7,000 nt of DNA, taken from positions 1 to 7,000 of the forward strand of contig CAISGS010000349.1 in the NCBI GenBank assembly GCA_903884915.1, given 5' to 3'. The position numbers and the translations under genes are program-made. Of this stretch, positions 1-6,990 are shown in pieces (position 1 is the first letter of the stretch; each line of letters opens with the position of its first letter). Under the pieces are notes generated by a model. It was not told the DNA's origin. It saw only the letters and a program-made list of their open reading frames with translations, and ran no database searches. The stretch comes from an uncultured Caulobacteraceae bacterium. GTDB lineage: Bacteria; Pseudomonadota; Alphaproteobacteria; Caulobacterales; Caulobacteraceae.

Positions 1-199
1 GGGACTGCAACCCCGCCTCCGTCTCGAACCAAGGCGTGGGTTATAATTGAGTATAAGCTTTAACCCCGATAAAAAGGCCCGCACCATAGTTTAAGGTCAG
101 GGCACGGCTGCGCATATGCCGCCGATTGCCACGCATCAATTCTAAAAAACACTCAAAGAGTATTTTGAGCTGCTCGATTTACTGTTTTTGGTCTTTTTA
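1..199. other. Non-coding upstream region, no supported gene
   Basis: I see no convincing gene here. All forward frames are closed by early stops, and the longest reverse reading (about 31 codons, ATG near 135 reading leftwards) has no recognisable protein character. The left part contains a long-spaced dyad (GGGTTA at 38-43, TAACCC at 61-66, 17-nt spacer) without a T-run after it. A perfect TATAAT lies at 42-47 but has no acceptable -35 partner. The stretch probably separates an upstream gene outside the window from the chemotaxis operon. Confidence 0.6.
152..169. terminator. Weak hairpin, possible terminator
   Basis: A perfect 6-bp stem (CTCAAA 152-157 with TTTGAG 164-169) encloses a 6-nt loop. 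Read on the minus strand, the stem is followed by a T-rich tract (complement of the A-run at 144-149). On the plus strand, T-rich DNA appears only about 10 nt further on. The stem is short and AT-rich and no minus-strand gene lies to its right, so a terminator role is only a possibility. It could equally be a protein-binding dyad or chance. Confidence 0.2.
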
Positions 200-212
200 T
201 TACCCTAGGTAT
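200..212. promoter_or_regulatory. Palindromic operator-like site 1
   Basis: The sequence TTACCCTAGGTAT contains inverted arms TACC and GGTA around a CTA centre at position 206. It closely resembles the more perfect palindrome at 232-244, with centres 32 bp apart, about three helical turns, so both would face the same side of the helix. This pattern suits two dimers of one DNA-binding regulator upstream of the receptor-cheAWBR operon. I do not recognise the regulator. Confidence 0.45.
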
Positions 213-231
213 TAAAATAAACACGGAAATA

Positions 232-244
232 TTACCTAAGGTAA
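232..244. promoter_or_regulatory. Palindromic operator-like site 2
   Basis: TTACCTAAGGTAA is a perfect 6-bp-arm palindrome (TTACCT and AGGTAA) around a single central A at 238. It repeats the TTACC...GGTA pattern of site 1. It lies about 55 bp before the start expected for the candidate sigma70 promoter, or about 74 bp before that of the sigma54-like element, so an activator role is possible. It would also overlap the -35 region of a second TATATT at 254-259, where repression could act. Confidence 0.5.
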
Positions 245-257
245 GTTAATTCGTATA

Positions 258-286
258 TTCAAATTTAACGAATCCCACGCTATATT
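258..286 (+). promoter_or_regulatory. Candidate sigma70-type promoter of the che operon
   Basis: TTCAAA (258-263, 4 of 6 matches to the -35 consensus) is separated by 17 bp from TATATT (281-286, a good -10 hexamer). Transcription would start near 293, leaving a leader of about 35 nt. This is the best housekeeping-type promoter in the AT-rich stretch before the first gene. A second TATATT at 254-259 has a poorer -35. The call rests on motif spacing alone. Confidence 0.4.
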
Positions 287-302
287 GGCATAGGTCGTGC
301 CA
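286..302 (+). promoter_or_regulatory. Dyad with sigma54-like -24/-12 spacing
   Basis: TGGCA (286-290) and TGCCA (298-302) form an inverted repeat with a 7-nt spacer. Read as a promoter, TGGCAT-N5-GTGC places GG (287-288) and GC (299-300) exactly 12 bp apart, as sigma54 requires, and matches 8 of 11 specified bases of the extended consensus. Start would be near 312. The two upstream palindromes would then sit at a plausible enhancer distance. It may instead be an operator over the sigma70 start region; both readings are tentative. Confidence 0.3.
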
Positions 303-318
303 TCAATACAATCTAGCC

Positions 319-322
319 GGGA
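319..322 (+). promoter_or_regulatory. Shine-Dalgarno of the receptor gene
   Basis: GGGA lies 6 nt before the ATG at 329 and supports that start. It is inside a small inverted repeat (GGGA at 319-322, TCCC at 325-328), which is too tight to form a stable hairpin. Confidence 0.5.
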
Positions 323-328
323 AATCCC

Positions 329-2125
329 ATGTTCAATGCATTCGCCAATTTGCAGCTCCGAACCAAACTGATCGCCGGTTTCGCTGTCGTCATCCTCGCC
401 GCCTTAGCCATTGCGGGGCTCGCCTATCAGGGTATGGGGACGCTGATGAGCAATACCCAGAAGATGTATGACAAGGATCTGATCGGGATTGCCTACCTCA
501 GACAGTCTGTCGCGGATGTTAATGGGATTGCCCGATCGACCAACCGATTGGTCTTGGCGATCAATGCCAATGATCCTCAAGCCGCGCTGAAGGCCGATGA
601 GGCAACGGACGCCGCACAGAAGGCTCTGATGGCCAGCCTCCAAGGGGCCGAGCCAACCATCTTCCGCCCAGCAGTCAAGGAAAAGCTCGCCACGCTCAAG
701 GCCGATGCCATCTTGCTTGAGCAGGCCGTCGACAGGATCCAATCGATCGTCAAGGACCAAGATGGCGTCGCCAATGCCTCGGCCATTATCTTCTCGAAAG
801 ACTATCAGGCCATACTCGGAAAGGTTGGCACGGGTGCCAAAGAATTGAGTGAGGCCAAGTCCGAAGGTGCCGCGACCTCGATAGCAACCGCAAACGAAAT
901 GGCGAAGTCTCTGCAAAGCCAGATGATCATGCTGCTGGCCGGCACGGCTGCGCTGGCGATCCTCACCATCTGGCTGGTCAATGGATCGATCAGCACGCCG
1001 CTTGGCGATCTGCGCCGCTCGCTGGACGATTTGACCAAGGGCCGCTTGGATACGGCGGTCAACAATACCCATCTGAGCAATGAAATCGGCCAGATGGCCA
1101 AGGCGGTTGCAGCCTTGAAGATCAGCCTGCAAGAGGCCGATACCCTTGCCAAGCAGGACCAGGAAAATAACCGCAAGGCGCAAGAGGCGACCCGGCAGAT
1201 TGGCGAAGTCATCGCGGCGGCTGCCGGTGGCAACTTCACCAGGTCAGTGCCGCTGCACGACAAAGACGGCTTCTTCCTCGACATCGCCAATCAGGTAAAC
1301 AGCCTGATTGAAACCTCACGCGGTGCCTTCTCCGCCATTTCTCAGAACGCCACGACCCTGTCGTCAGCGGCTGAAGAACTGTCTGCAGTCAGCATCCAGA
1401 TGAGCTCCAACTCCGAAGAGACCACGGCCCAGGCCGGATCAGCCGCCTCTGCTGCCACTCAGGTCAGCAGCAATATGCAGACCGTAGCCTCTAGCGTCGA
1501 AGAGCTGAGCGTCAGCATCCGTGAAATCTCGTCCAATGCCATCGAGGCCTCGTCGGTCGCGACCTTGGCGGTGCGCGAAGCCAAGACCACCAGTGAGACC
1601 ATGGCCCAGCTGGGCGTTAGCAGCCAAGAGATCGGCAATGTCCTAAAGGTCATCTCGTCTATCGCTGAACAGACCAACCTTTTGGCCCTGAACGCCACCA
1701 TCGAAGCCGCCCGCGCCGGGGAGCTTGGCAAGGGCTTCGCGGTTGTGGCCAACGAGGTCAAGGAACTGGCCCGTCAAACCTCTCGCGCGACCGAGGAAAT
1801 CAGCCAGAACGTGACCAACATCCAAAAGGATGTGCGCGGCGCGATCTCCTCGATCACCACCATCTCCGACATCATCAACAAGATTAATGACATCTCTGGG
1901 ATCATCGCTAGCGCGGTTGAAGAGCAGGCGGCAACGACCAATGAAATTGGTCGCACCGTCTCCGAAGCCGCCACCGGCAGTACCGAGATCGCTCGCAACG
2001 TTGACTCCGTCTCAACCGTTTCGCGCAACACTACCGAAGGAGCTGCAAACTCTCAGAAAGCCGCAAATGAACTGGCTCGCATGGCCGGTGAATTGCAGCA
2101 GCTCGTTGGCCGGTTTGCGATCTAA
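329..2125 (+). CDS. Methyl-accepting chemotaxis protein, transmembrane
   Basis: This 598-residue chemoreceptor has the standard membrane topology: a short basic N-terminus, transmembrane helix 1 (about 12-34), a periplasmic part (about 35-198) that looks mainly helical, transmembrane helix 2 (about 199-218), a HAMP segment (about 219-271), a second HAMP-like segment (about 287-335, with the GNF...KDGF pattern) and a long coiled-coil signalling domain (about 340-590). The hairpin tip is unmistakable: [19 protein letters not shown] at 447-465, followed by [15 protein letters not shown]. It contacts CheA and CheW. Likely methylation pairs are E531-E532, in a good consensus context ([10 protein letters not shown]), and less certainly E349-E350, E363-E364 and E391-E392. 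The protein ends in VGRFAI with no NWETF-like pentapeptide, so CheR and CheB are probably not tethered to it. No PAS, haem or other named sensor domain is visible, and the ligand cannot be told. As the first gene of the operon it probably feeds the CheA encoded next. Confidence 0.97.
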   Translation: MFNAFANLQLRTKLIAGFAVVILAALAIAGLAYQGMGTLMSNTQKMYDKDLIGIAYLRQSVADVNGIARSTNRLVLAINANDPQAALKADEATDAAQKALMASLQGAEPTIFRPAVKEKLATLKADAILLEQAVDRIQSIVKDQDGVANASAIIFSKDYQAILGKVGTGAKELSEAKSEGAATSIATANEMAKSLQSQMIMLLAGTAALAILTIWLVNGSISTPLGDLRRSLDDLTKGRLDTAVNNTHLSNEIGQMAKAVAALKISLQEADTLAKQDQENNRKAQEATRQIGEVIAAAAGGNFTRSVPLHDKDGFFLDIANQVNSLIETSRGAFSAISQNATTLSSAAEELSAVSIQMSSNSEETTAQAGSAASAATQVSSNMQTVASSVEELSVSIREISSNAIEASSVATLAVREAKTTSETMAQLGVSSQEIGNVLKVISSIAEQTNLLALNATIEAARAGELGKGFAVVANEVKELARQTSRATEEISQNVTNIQKDVRGAISSITTISDIINKINDISGIIASAVEEQAATTNEIGRTVSEAATGSTEIARNVDSVSTVSRNTTEGAANSQKAANELARMAGELQQLVGRFAI

Positions 2126-2149
2126 CGCAAAAATTTGGTTGATCATATC

Positions 2150-4495
2150 ATGAGTAACAACGACCAAATTTTGGATGAGTTCCTGCTTGAAGCGGGCGAA
2201 ATCTTTGACCAGTTGGACGCCAATTTCGTCCAACTGGAAAAGGCTCCCGACGACAAGAAGTTGGTCGGCAATATTTTTCGGGCCATGCACACCCTAAAGG
2301 GGGGCAGCGGGTTCTTTGCCTTCACCCGTATTGAGAAGGTGGCCCATGCGGGCGAGTCCCTGCTCAATCAGATCCGAGACGGGTCCAGGACGCTTGATTC
2401 CGTTACCATCGATGTGCTTTTGGAAACCTCCGACCGGCTACGTGCGATCATCCGGGATGTCGAGACCAATCGCGTAGAGCCCGAGGGAGACGACAGCCAG
2501 CTCATCGCTGATCTGAACACCCTCATTGCAGGCGGTCAGCTGGAACGACGCTTGGCCGCGGGCATGTCGCTGGAAACGCGGGCTGAAGAGGCCGAGCCTG
2601 ACGCGCCGTCAGAGCCGGAACCTGCACGCGCAGACCCCCAACCGGTCCTCCAAGCCGAGCCGATCATCCCATCTTTTGATGATGAGGATCTGCTAACCGA
2701 GGACGACCACGATAATACTGCCAGCTCCTCCCTAGACGATGCTGTGCCTGCCCCCTCGTTCAGCGCTCCGTCAGCGATGGGAAGCGAAGCCCCAAAGGCC
2801 TCTGAGCTCATTCAGCCGGTTAAGGTCAATGTCGAACTGCTCGACCGCTTGATGAACATGGTCAGCGAGCTGGTCTTGGCACGCAACCGTCTGCTCTCCT
2901 TTGCGACCCACAGCGGCGACCCGGGCTTTAACAGCACGGTTCGAACCATCGATATGGTCACGCTGGGCCTGCAATCGAGCATGATGGAAACCCGCATGCA
3001 GCCGGTCAGCCACGTCTGGTCGAAATTTCCTCGCCTGGTGCGCGACATTGCTCAGGCCTGCGGTAAGAAGGTCGAACTGGTCCAGAAGGGCGCGGAAACC
3101 GAACTTGACCGGACACTGCTCGAAAGCATCCGCGATCCTCTGATTCACATCATCCGCAACAGCGTCGATCACGGCATTGAAACGCCAGAGGTGCGCCGCG
3201 CAAAGGGCAAGCCTGAAGCCGGCACGATCACGCTCAGCTCGATGCATGAAAATGGCATGGTCGTGATCACCATCGCCGATGATGGCGCAGGTATTGATAT
3301 TTCTAAGGTCGCAAAATCTGCGGTCAAAAAGGGGCTGATATCGGCTCAACGTATTGAAACCATGGCGGACCGGGAGCTGGTTGACCTCATCTTCCTGCCC
3401 GGTTTTTCGACCAGCGACACGGTGACCAACCTCTCAGGCCGCGGCGTCGGCATGGATGTGGTTCGGACGAATGTCCAAAAGATCGGCGGCACGGTCGACA
3501 TCTCGACATCGGACAAGGGCACAAAGCTTCAAATCCAGATCCCCCTGACCCTGGCCATCATGCCCGCCGTGTTTGTCCGATGTGGCGATCAACGATTTGC
3601 GATCCCTCAAAACAATCTGTTCGAGATGGTTCGCCATGATCTAACGGAAAATGGTCCAGGGCTTGAGGATTTTTACGGGGTTCCGGTCTTCCGGCTGCGC
3701 AACAAATTGATTCCGGTTCTGTTTCTCAACAAGGAACTCAAGATCAAGGGCGACATCGCTGAGAATAAGGACTCGCTCAGCATTGTGGTCGTACAGGCCG
3801 CTGGCATTTGCTTTGGCATGATCGTCGACGAGGTCCTGTTCATCCAAGAGGTCGTGGTCAAGTCGGCCGGGCCCCTGCTCAAGGGCACCACCATCTATAG
3901 CGGCGCGACGATCCTGGGTGACGGTTTCGTGGCCATGATCTTCGACATTGCCGGTATCGCCATCCGGTCTGGTCTGATTTCCAAGCTGCTCGAAAATGAC
4001 TTTAAAGAGGATCTCGAAGAGACCAAGGGTGACAGCGAAGGCGGCCAACCCGCTCTGCTATTTGACCTCGCCAACCAAAATCGCGTGGCCCTGCCCCTAG
4101 ATTATGTGGACCGGCTCGAGATCTTCCAGCCGAACCGCATTGAGCGCAGAGGCCCCCATGATGTGATCGTCTATGGCGACAAGATCATGCGTCTGATCTG
4201 GCTTTCGGAATATATCAAGGGCGACACGCTCCCCGAAGATCCGCGCAATGGCAATATCTCGGTCATTGTGCACTACCATAATGACCAACCGCTCGGCTTT
4301 GTCGTAAAACAGATTCACGACATTGTGCAGATTCCGCAAGATATTGTTGGCTCCACCCCGCCCCAACCCGGCGTCTTGGGCAGCACGATCTTGAAGGGCA
4401 ATGTGGTCAGCATCCTGAATATCGAAGACATCATTCGGTGGGGCGATCTTGCGATTGCCAGACCGTCGATGGCACTGGACACGGCTAGAGTTTGA
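2150..4495 (+). CDS. cheA: Chemotaxis histidine kinase CheA, tandem CheW-like domains
   Basis: CheA autophosphorylates under receptor control and donates phosphate to response regulators. From the ATG at 2150 it has 781 residues, long beside about 654 in E. coli. Domains: P1 histidine phosphotransfer (1-125) with H47 in MHTLKGGSG; an acidic, Pro/Ala-rich linker (130-219) with no recognisable P2; P3 dimerisation (222-287); P4 ATPase (about 290-465) with N box HIIRNSVDHG (333-342), G1 DDGAGID (377-383), LIFLPGFST (413-421) and G2 GRGVGMDVV (430-438); a first CheW-like P5 (467-605); an acidic linker; and a second CheW-like domain (632-768). All catalytic motifs look intact. A TTG at 2135 would add five residues, but the ATG puts P1 at the usual N-terminal position. 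Neither start has a clear Shine-Dalgarno; a weak GGTTGA lies at 2138-2142. The gene starts 24 nt after the receptor stop, and its own stop touches the cheW leader region. Confidence 0.98.
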   Translation: MSNNDQILDEFLLEAGEIFDQLDANFVQLEKAPDDKKLVGNIFRAMHTLKGGSGFFAFTRIEKVAHAGESLLNQIRDGSRTLDSVTIDVLLETSDRLRAIIRDVETNRVEPEGDDSQLIADLNTLIAGGQLERRLAAGMSLETRAEEAEPDAPSEPEPARADPQPVLQAEPIIPSFDDEDLLTEDDHDNTASSSLDDAVPAPSFSAPSAMGSEAPKASELIQPVKVNVELLDRLMNMVSELVLARNRLLSFATHSGDPGFNSTVRTIDMVTLGLQSSMMETRMQPVSHVWSKFPRLVRDIAQACGKKVELVQKGAETELDRTLLESIRDPLIHIIRNSVDHGIETPEVRRAKGKPEAGTITLSSMHENGMVVITIADDGAGIDISKVAKSAVKKGLISAQRIETMADRELVDLIFLPGFSTSDTVTNLSGRGVGMDVVRTNVQKIGGTVDISTSDKGTKLQIQIPLTLAIMPAVFVRCGDQRFAIPQNNLFEMVRHDLTENGPGLEDFYGVPVFRLRNKLIPVLFLNKELKIKGDIAENKDSLSIVVVQAAGICFGMIVDEVLFIQEVVVKSAGPLLKGTTIYSGATILGDGFVAMIFDIAGIAIRSGLISKLLENDFKEDLEETKGDSEGGQPALLFDLANQNRVALPLDYVDRLEIFQPNRIERRGPHDVIVYGDKIMRLIWLSEYIKGDTLPEDPRNGNISVIVHYHNDQPLGFVVKQIHDIVQIPQDIVGSTPPQPGVLGSTILKGNVVSILNIEDIIRWGDLAIARPSMALDTARV

Positions 4496-4531
4496 ATGGC
4501 AGAAAAACGAATTCAAGGGCAATGGCCGTGA
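4496..4531 (+). other. 11-codon ORF between cheA and cheW
   Basis: An ATG directly follows the cheA stop (TGAATG) and opens a short frame, MAEKRIQGQWP, whose TGA (4529-4531) overlaps a possible cheW GTG (4528-4530) as GTGA. This could be a leader that couples cheW translation to cheA by termination and reinitiation. Alternatively it is the true cheW N-terminus put out of frame: one extra A in the A5 run at 4503-4507 would join ATG 4496 to the CheW frame as MAEKTNSRAMAV. No independent Shine-Dalgarno precedes the ATG. Confidence 0.3.
4515..4519 (+). promoter_or_regulatory. Shine-Dalgarno deciding the cheW start
   Basis: AAGGG is the clearest ribosome-binding site inside the operon. It lies 8 nt before GTG 4528, an ideal distance, but only 2 nt before ATG 4522. 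It argues against the TTG at 4492 and slightly favours GTG over ATG. Confidence 0.5.
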
Positions 4532-4962
4532 CCGAATCCCATACCTATTCGACCTTCTACATTGATAAGTTCTATTTCGGCATCCTGACGACCGAAGTGA
4601 CGGAACTGACCAAGGGTAGCGAGGTCACGCCCGTTCCGCTGGCCCCCCCTGCGATCTATGGACTGATCAATCTGCGCGGCCAGATCGCAACCGCCATCGA
4701 TATGCGCCAATGTTTAGGCATAACGACAAGCCAATATTCTGAAGGCTCCATTACGCTATTCTTTTCGCGCAATGCCAGCCTGTTCGGGCTGCTAGTCGAC
4801 TCCATCAGCGACATTGTTGAGGTCGATGAGATGAACTTCGAGCAGCCACCGACTAACCTGCCTGAGGCGGCCAAAAAACTGATCCACGGGGTCTATAAAC
4901 TCCCCGATAAGCTGCTGTTCGTGCTTGACCCTGCCCGCCTGATCGACGGCATCGAGGTCTAG
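4522..4962 (+). CDS. cheW: Chemotaxis coupling protein CheW
   Basis: CheW is a cytoplasmic adaptor of two small beta-barrel subdomains that links CheA P5 to receptor tips in the array. Visible family features are the first strand YSTFYIDKFYFGI, the VTELTKG...VPLAPPAIYGLINLRGQIATAIDMR block (the GLINLRG core is diagnostic), and GLLVDSISDIVEV followed by IHGVYKLPDKLLFVLDPARLI. From ATG 4522 it has 146 residues, normal for the family. Other starts in frame are TTG 4492, which overlaps the cheA stop as TTGA and adds ten residues, and GTG 4528, which has the best-spaced Shine-Dalgarno. The first beta strand starts soon after residue 8, so the core does not need the longer form. The product call is secure; the start is not. 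Confidence 0.95.
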   Translation: MAVTESHTYSTFYIDKFYFGILTTEVTELTKGSEVTPVPLAPPAIYGLINLRGQIATAIDMRQCLGITTSQYSEGSITLFFSRNASLFGLLVDSISDIVEVDEMNFEQPPTNLPEAAKKLIHGVYKLPDKLLFVLDPARLIDGIEV

Positions 4963-5003
4963 TCGTTGCTTGCCCCCCGCACGACAAAGCACTGATCGCA
5001 CTC

Positions 5004-6149
5004 ATGGTAGAAGACCAACCAGGTAAGATCAGGGTCCTCGTCGTCGAAGACTCCTCGCTCATGCGGCGCATCATAACAACGGCGCTGAGCAAACATCCGC
5101 GCATAGAGGTTGTTGGTTACGCAGTTGACGGATTTGAAGCCATCGAGGCTGTCAACCGCCTAGAACCGGACGTGGTCACGCTTGATATCGAAATGCCGGA
5201 GATGGACGGGCTAACCGCGCTTCGTGAGATACGCAAATCCCACAAGCGCATGCCGATCATTATGTTCAGCAGCCTGACCCATCAGGGCGCTCAAGCCGCT
5301 GTGGTTGCGCTTACAGCGGGGGCGACGGACTATGTCGGCAAGCCGTCTGCCTCGGCAGGCAGCATCGATAGCGCCTTTAAGGTCCTTGAACAGGACCTAA
5401 TTCCTAAGATTATCGGACTTGGCGAGCGGGCGCTGCGACGTCAATCTCTTGACGGGGCGGTCAAGCCCAGCCCGGTCGCGCCCAAACCGGTCGCACGGGC
5501 CGTTACCCCAACCCTAGCAACAAAATCTGGGCCGGAGCCCACGGCACCGTCAAACCGTTTTGATACTGTCAGCGCCGTCGCCATTGGCGTCTCCACGGGC
5601 GGCCCAATGGCTCTGATGGAACTGTTTGGGCAACTTAGTCAGCCCCTATCGGTGCCGGTCTTCATTGTTCAGCATATGCCGCCGACCTTTACGACCCTGC
5701 TGGCTGCGCGGCTAACGGCTGCGGGCATTATGGATGTACGCGAGCCAGTCTCGGGCGAAGAGGCAAAGGCAGGCACGGCCTATATGGCGCCGGGCGGGTT
5801 TCACATGGCCTTGAGCCGGGTCGGCACCAAGCTGTTGATCACCCTGAACACAGATCCTCCAGAGAACTCCTGTCGGCCCGCTGTGGACGTGCTGTTCCGG
5901 TCTGCGGCCGACATCTATGGCAAGGCCCTGCTTGGCGTTGTCCTGACCGGCATGGGTCAAGATGGGCTCAAGGGCGCGGAATATATCAAAGCCCGTCAAG
6001 GTCAGATCATCGCTCAGGACGAAGCGACCAGCGTCATCTGGGGTATGCCCATGGCGATCGTGAAAAACAATCTTGCTGATGCGGTCCTACCGCTTGGGAA
6101 GATTATGGATGAGATCGTGTTCCGGTCGCGCAAGGTTAAAAGTCTCTAA
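5004..6149 (+). CDS. cheB: Chemotaxis methylesterase/glutamine deamidase CheB
   Basis: CheB is a cytoplasmic response regulator that hydrolyses receptor glutamyl methyl esters, and in many species deamidates glutamines, when phosphorylated by CheA. The 381-residue protein starts with a receiver domain (about 8-125): acidic pair E15-D16, phosphoacceptor D61 in TLDIEMPEMDG, S89 in the switch position and K113 in the GKPS loop. A Pro/Ala-rich linker (about 150-187) leads to the catalytic domain (about 188-378) with the expected triad: S197 in IGVSTGG, H224 in QHMP and D320 in GMGQDG. The 96-residue H-to-D spacing equals that of the enteric enzyme and the S-to-H spacing is one residue longer, so it should be active. 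The ATG at 5004 follows cheW by 41 nt and has no clear Shine-Dalgarno, but it gives the standard receiver N-terminus and no later start precedes the first beta strand. The stop is 4 nt before cheR. Confidence 0.98.
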   Translation: MVEDQPGKIRVLVVEDSSLMRRIITTALSKHPRIEVVGYAVDGFEAIEAVNRLEPDVVTLDIEMPEMDGLTALREIRKSHKRMPIIMFSSLTHQGAQAAVVALTAGATDYVGKPSASAGSIDSAFKVLEQDLIPKIIGLGERALRRQSLDGAVKPSPVAPKPVARAVTPTLATKSGPEPTAPSNRFDTVSAVAIGVSTGGPMALMELFGQLSQPLSVPVFIVQHMPPTFTTLLAARLTAAGIMDVREPVSGEEAKAGTAYMAPGGFHMALSRVGTKLLITLNTDPPENSCRPAVDVLFRSAADIYGKALLGVVLTGMGQDGLKGAEYIKARQGQIIAQDEATSVIWGMPMAIVKNNLADAVLPLGKIMDEIVFRSRKVKSL

Positions 6150-6153
6150 CGCG

Positions 6154-6966
6154 ATGGAAAACCTTTACCGCCAATTTTACGATCTGCTCGAGAAGAATAT
6201 CGGCATTCAGCTGGATCAGAATAAGCAATATCTGGTCGATTCCCGACTGGTGGATTTAGCAAAATCAACCGGCCAGCAGACGGTCCCTGCCCTGCTCAAA
6301 CATATTCTCAACACGCCCGCGGGCCCGCTTCACTGGCAGGCCTTTGAGGCCATGACCACAAACGAGACCCTGTTCTTTCGCGACAAATCATTCTTTGACG
6401 CCCTGTCCAACGTCATCTTGCCAAAATTAATTGAGGCCAGAAGCAACGAGCGAAGCCTACGGATATTTTGCGCCGCCGCCTCGACAGGCCAAGAGCCCTA
6501 TAGCCTCGCCATGTTGATCCGAGATCGGTTTTCGCAGCTAAACGGTTGGGACATCTATATCCAGGCCAGCGATATCTCCGAGAAGTCGCTTAGCCGAGCC
6601 CGGTTGGGCGTCTACAGCCAAAGAGAGGTCGAGCGCGGTCTCGAGCCTGACCTGTTGCGCCGCTATTTTTCGAAAACCAGCGAGTCCAACTACGAAATCG
6701 CGCCCGCCATTCGCGCTTTGGTCAACTTCAGTCGGCATAATCTGCTGGATGAGGGCTACAGCTACCCGAAGTTCGACCTAGTGCTGCTGCGCAATGTCCT
6801 GATCTATTTCGGGGCCGAGACCAAGGACCGGATCCTCAAAAACGTCCATCGGCAAATCGCTGCCGACCACGGACTTTTGCTGCTCGGCGCCACAGAGTCC
6901 CTTATCGGATATCCCCATTTCAAGCTGGCCCAGGCTGGCAAAATCTCAACCTACGCTCCAGTTTAG
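6154..6966 (+). CDS. cheR: Chemotaxis receptor methyltransferase CheR
   Basis: CheR transfers methyl groups from S-adenosylmethionine to receptor glutamates and opposes CheB in adaptation. The 270-residue protein has the usual N-terminal helical domain (about 1-75) leading into AMTTNETLFFRD (66-77), then a Rossmann-type SAM domain with CAAASTGQEPYSLAM (106-120), ASDIS (138-142) and LLRNVLIYF (211-219). The beta-subdomain loop between RRYF (169-172) and NLL (196-198) is three residues shorter than in Salmonella CheR as I recall it, a feature reported for CheR enzymes that do not bind a receptor pentapeptide; the receptor here lacks one. ATG 6154 lies 4 nt after the cheB stop and gives a typical CheR N-terminus. 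The frame stays open upstream to 6073, but that extension lies within cheB and has no family similarity. No good Shine-Dalgarno precedes it, so coupling to cheB translation is likely. Confidence 0.98.
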   Translation: MENLYRQFYDLLEKNIGIQLDQNKQYLVDSRLVDLAKSTGQQTVPALLKHILNTPAGPLHWQAFEAMTTNETLFFRDKSFFDALSNVILPKLIEARSNERSLRIFCAAASTGQEPYSLAMLIRDRFSQLNGWDIYIQASDISEKSLSRARLGVYSQREVERGLEPDLLRRYFSKTSESNYEIAPAIRALVNFSRHNLLDEGYSYPKFDLVLLRNVLIYFGAETKDRILKNVHRQIAADHGLLLLGATESLIGYPHFKLAQAGKISTYAPV

Positions 6967-6990
6967 GGCGACCCAAACAAGCAGCAGGGC

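Noticed and set aside
101..125. Short identities of the leader with downstream genes: 13 bp (101-113) with the receptor gene at 941-953 and 14 bp (112-125) with cheB at 5672-5685
   Set aside because: The matches are adjacent and slightly longer than expected by chance, but they go to unrelated spots, do not extend, and are GC-biased words; a duplicated fragment is not supported.
41..135. 31-codon reverse-strand ORF in the leader
   Set aside because: It is short, with no ribosome-binding site or similarity that I can see, so it is not distinguishable from random.
270..274. GAATC, a CcrM-type GANTC methylation site between the -35 and -10 of the candidate promoter
   Set aside because: One such site per 250-300 bp is expected by chance, and the taxon is not certain enough to infer cell-cycle control.
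404..1183. Long open frame on the minus strand within the receptor gene (259 codons), and similar antisense frames under cheA and cheB
   Set aside because: They lie wholly opposite well-supported genes, have no recognisable motifs and show the biased composition expected of complementary-frame shadows in GC-rich DNA.
1830..2153. Plus-strand frame of 107 codons overlapping the end of the receptor gene
   Set aside because: It is out of frame with a strongly conserved receptor coding region and has no domain character.
6073..6153. Upstream extension of the cheR frame
   Set aside because: The 27 extra residues lie inside cheB in another frame and do not resemble CheR; ATG 6154 gives the normal N-terminus.
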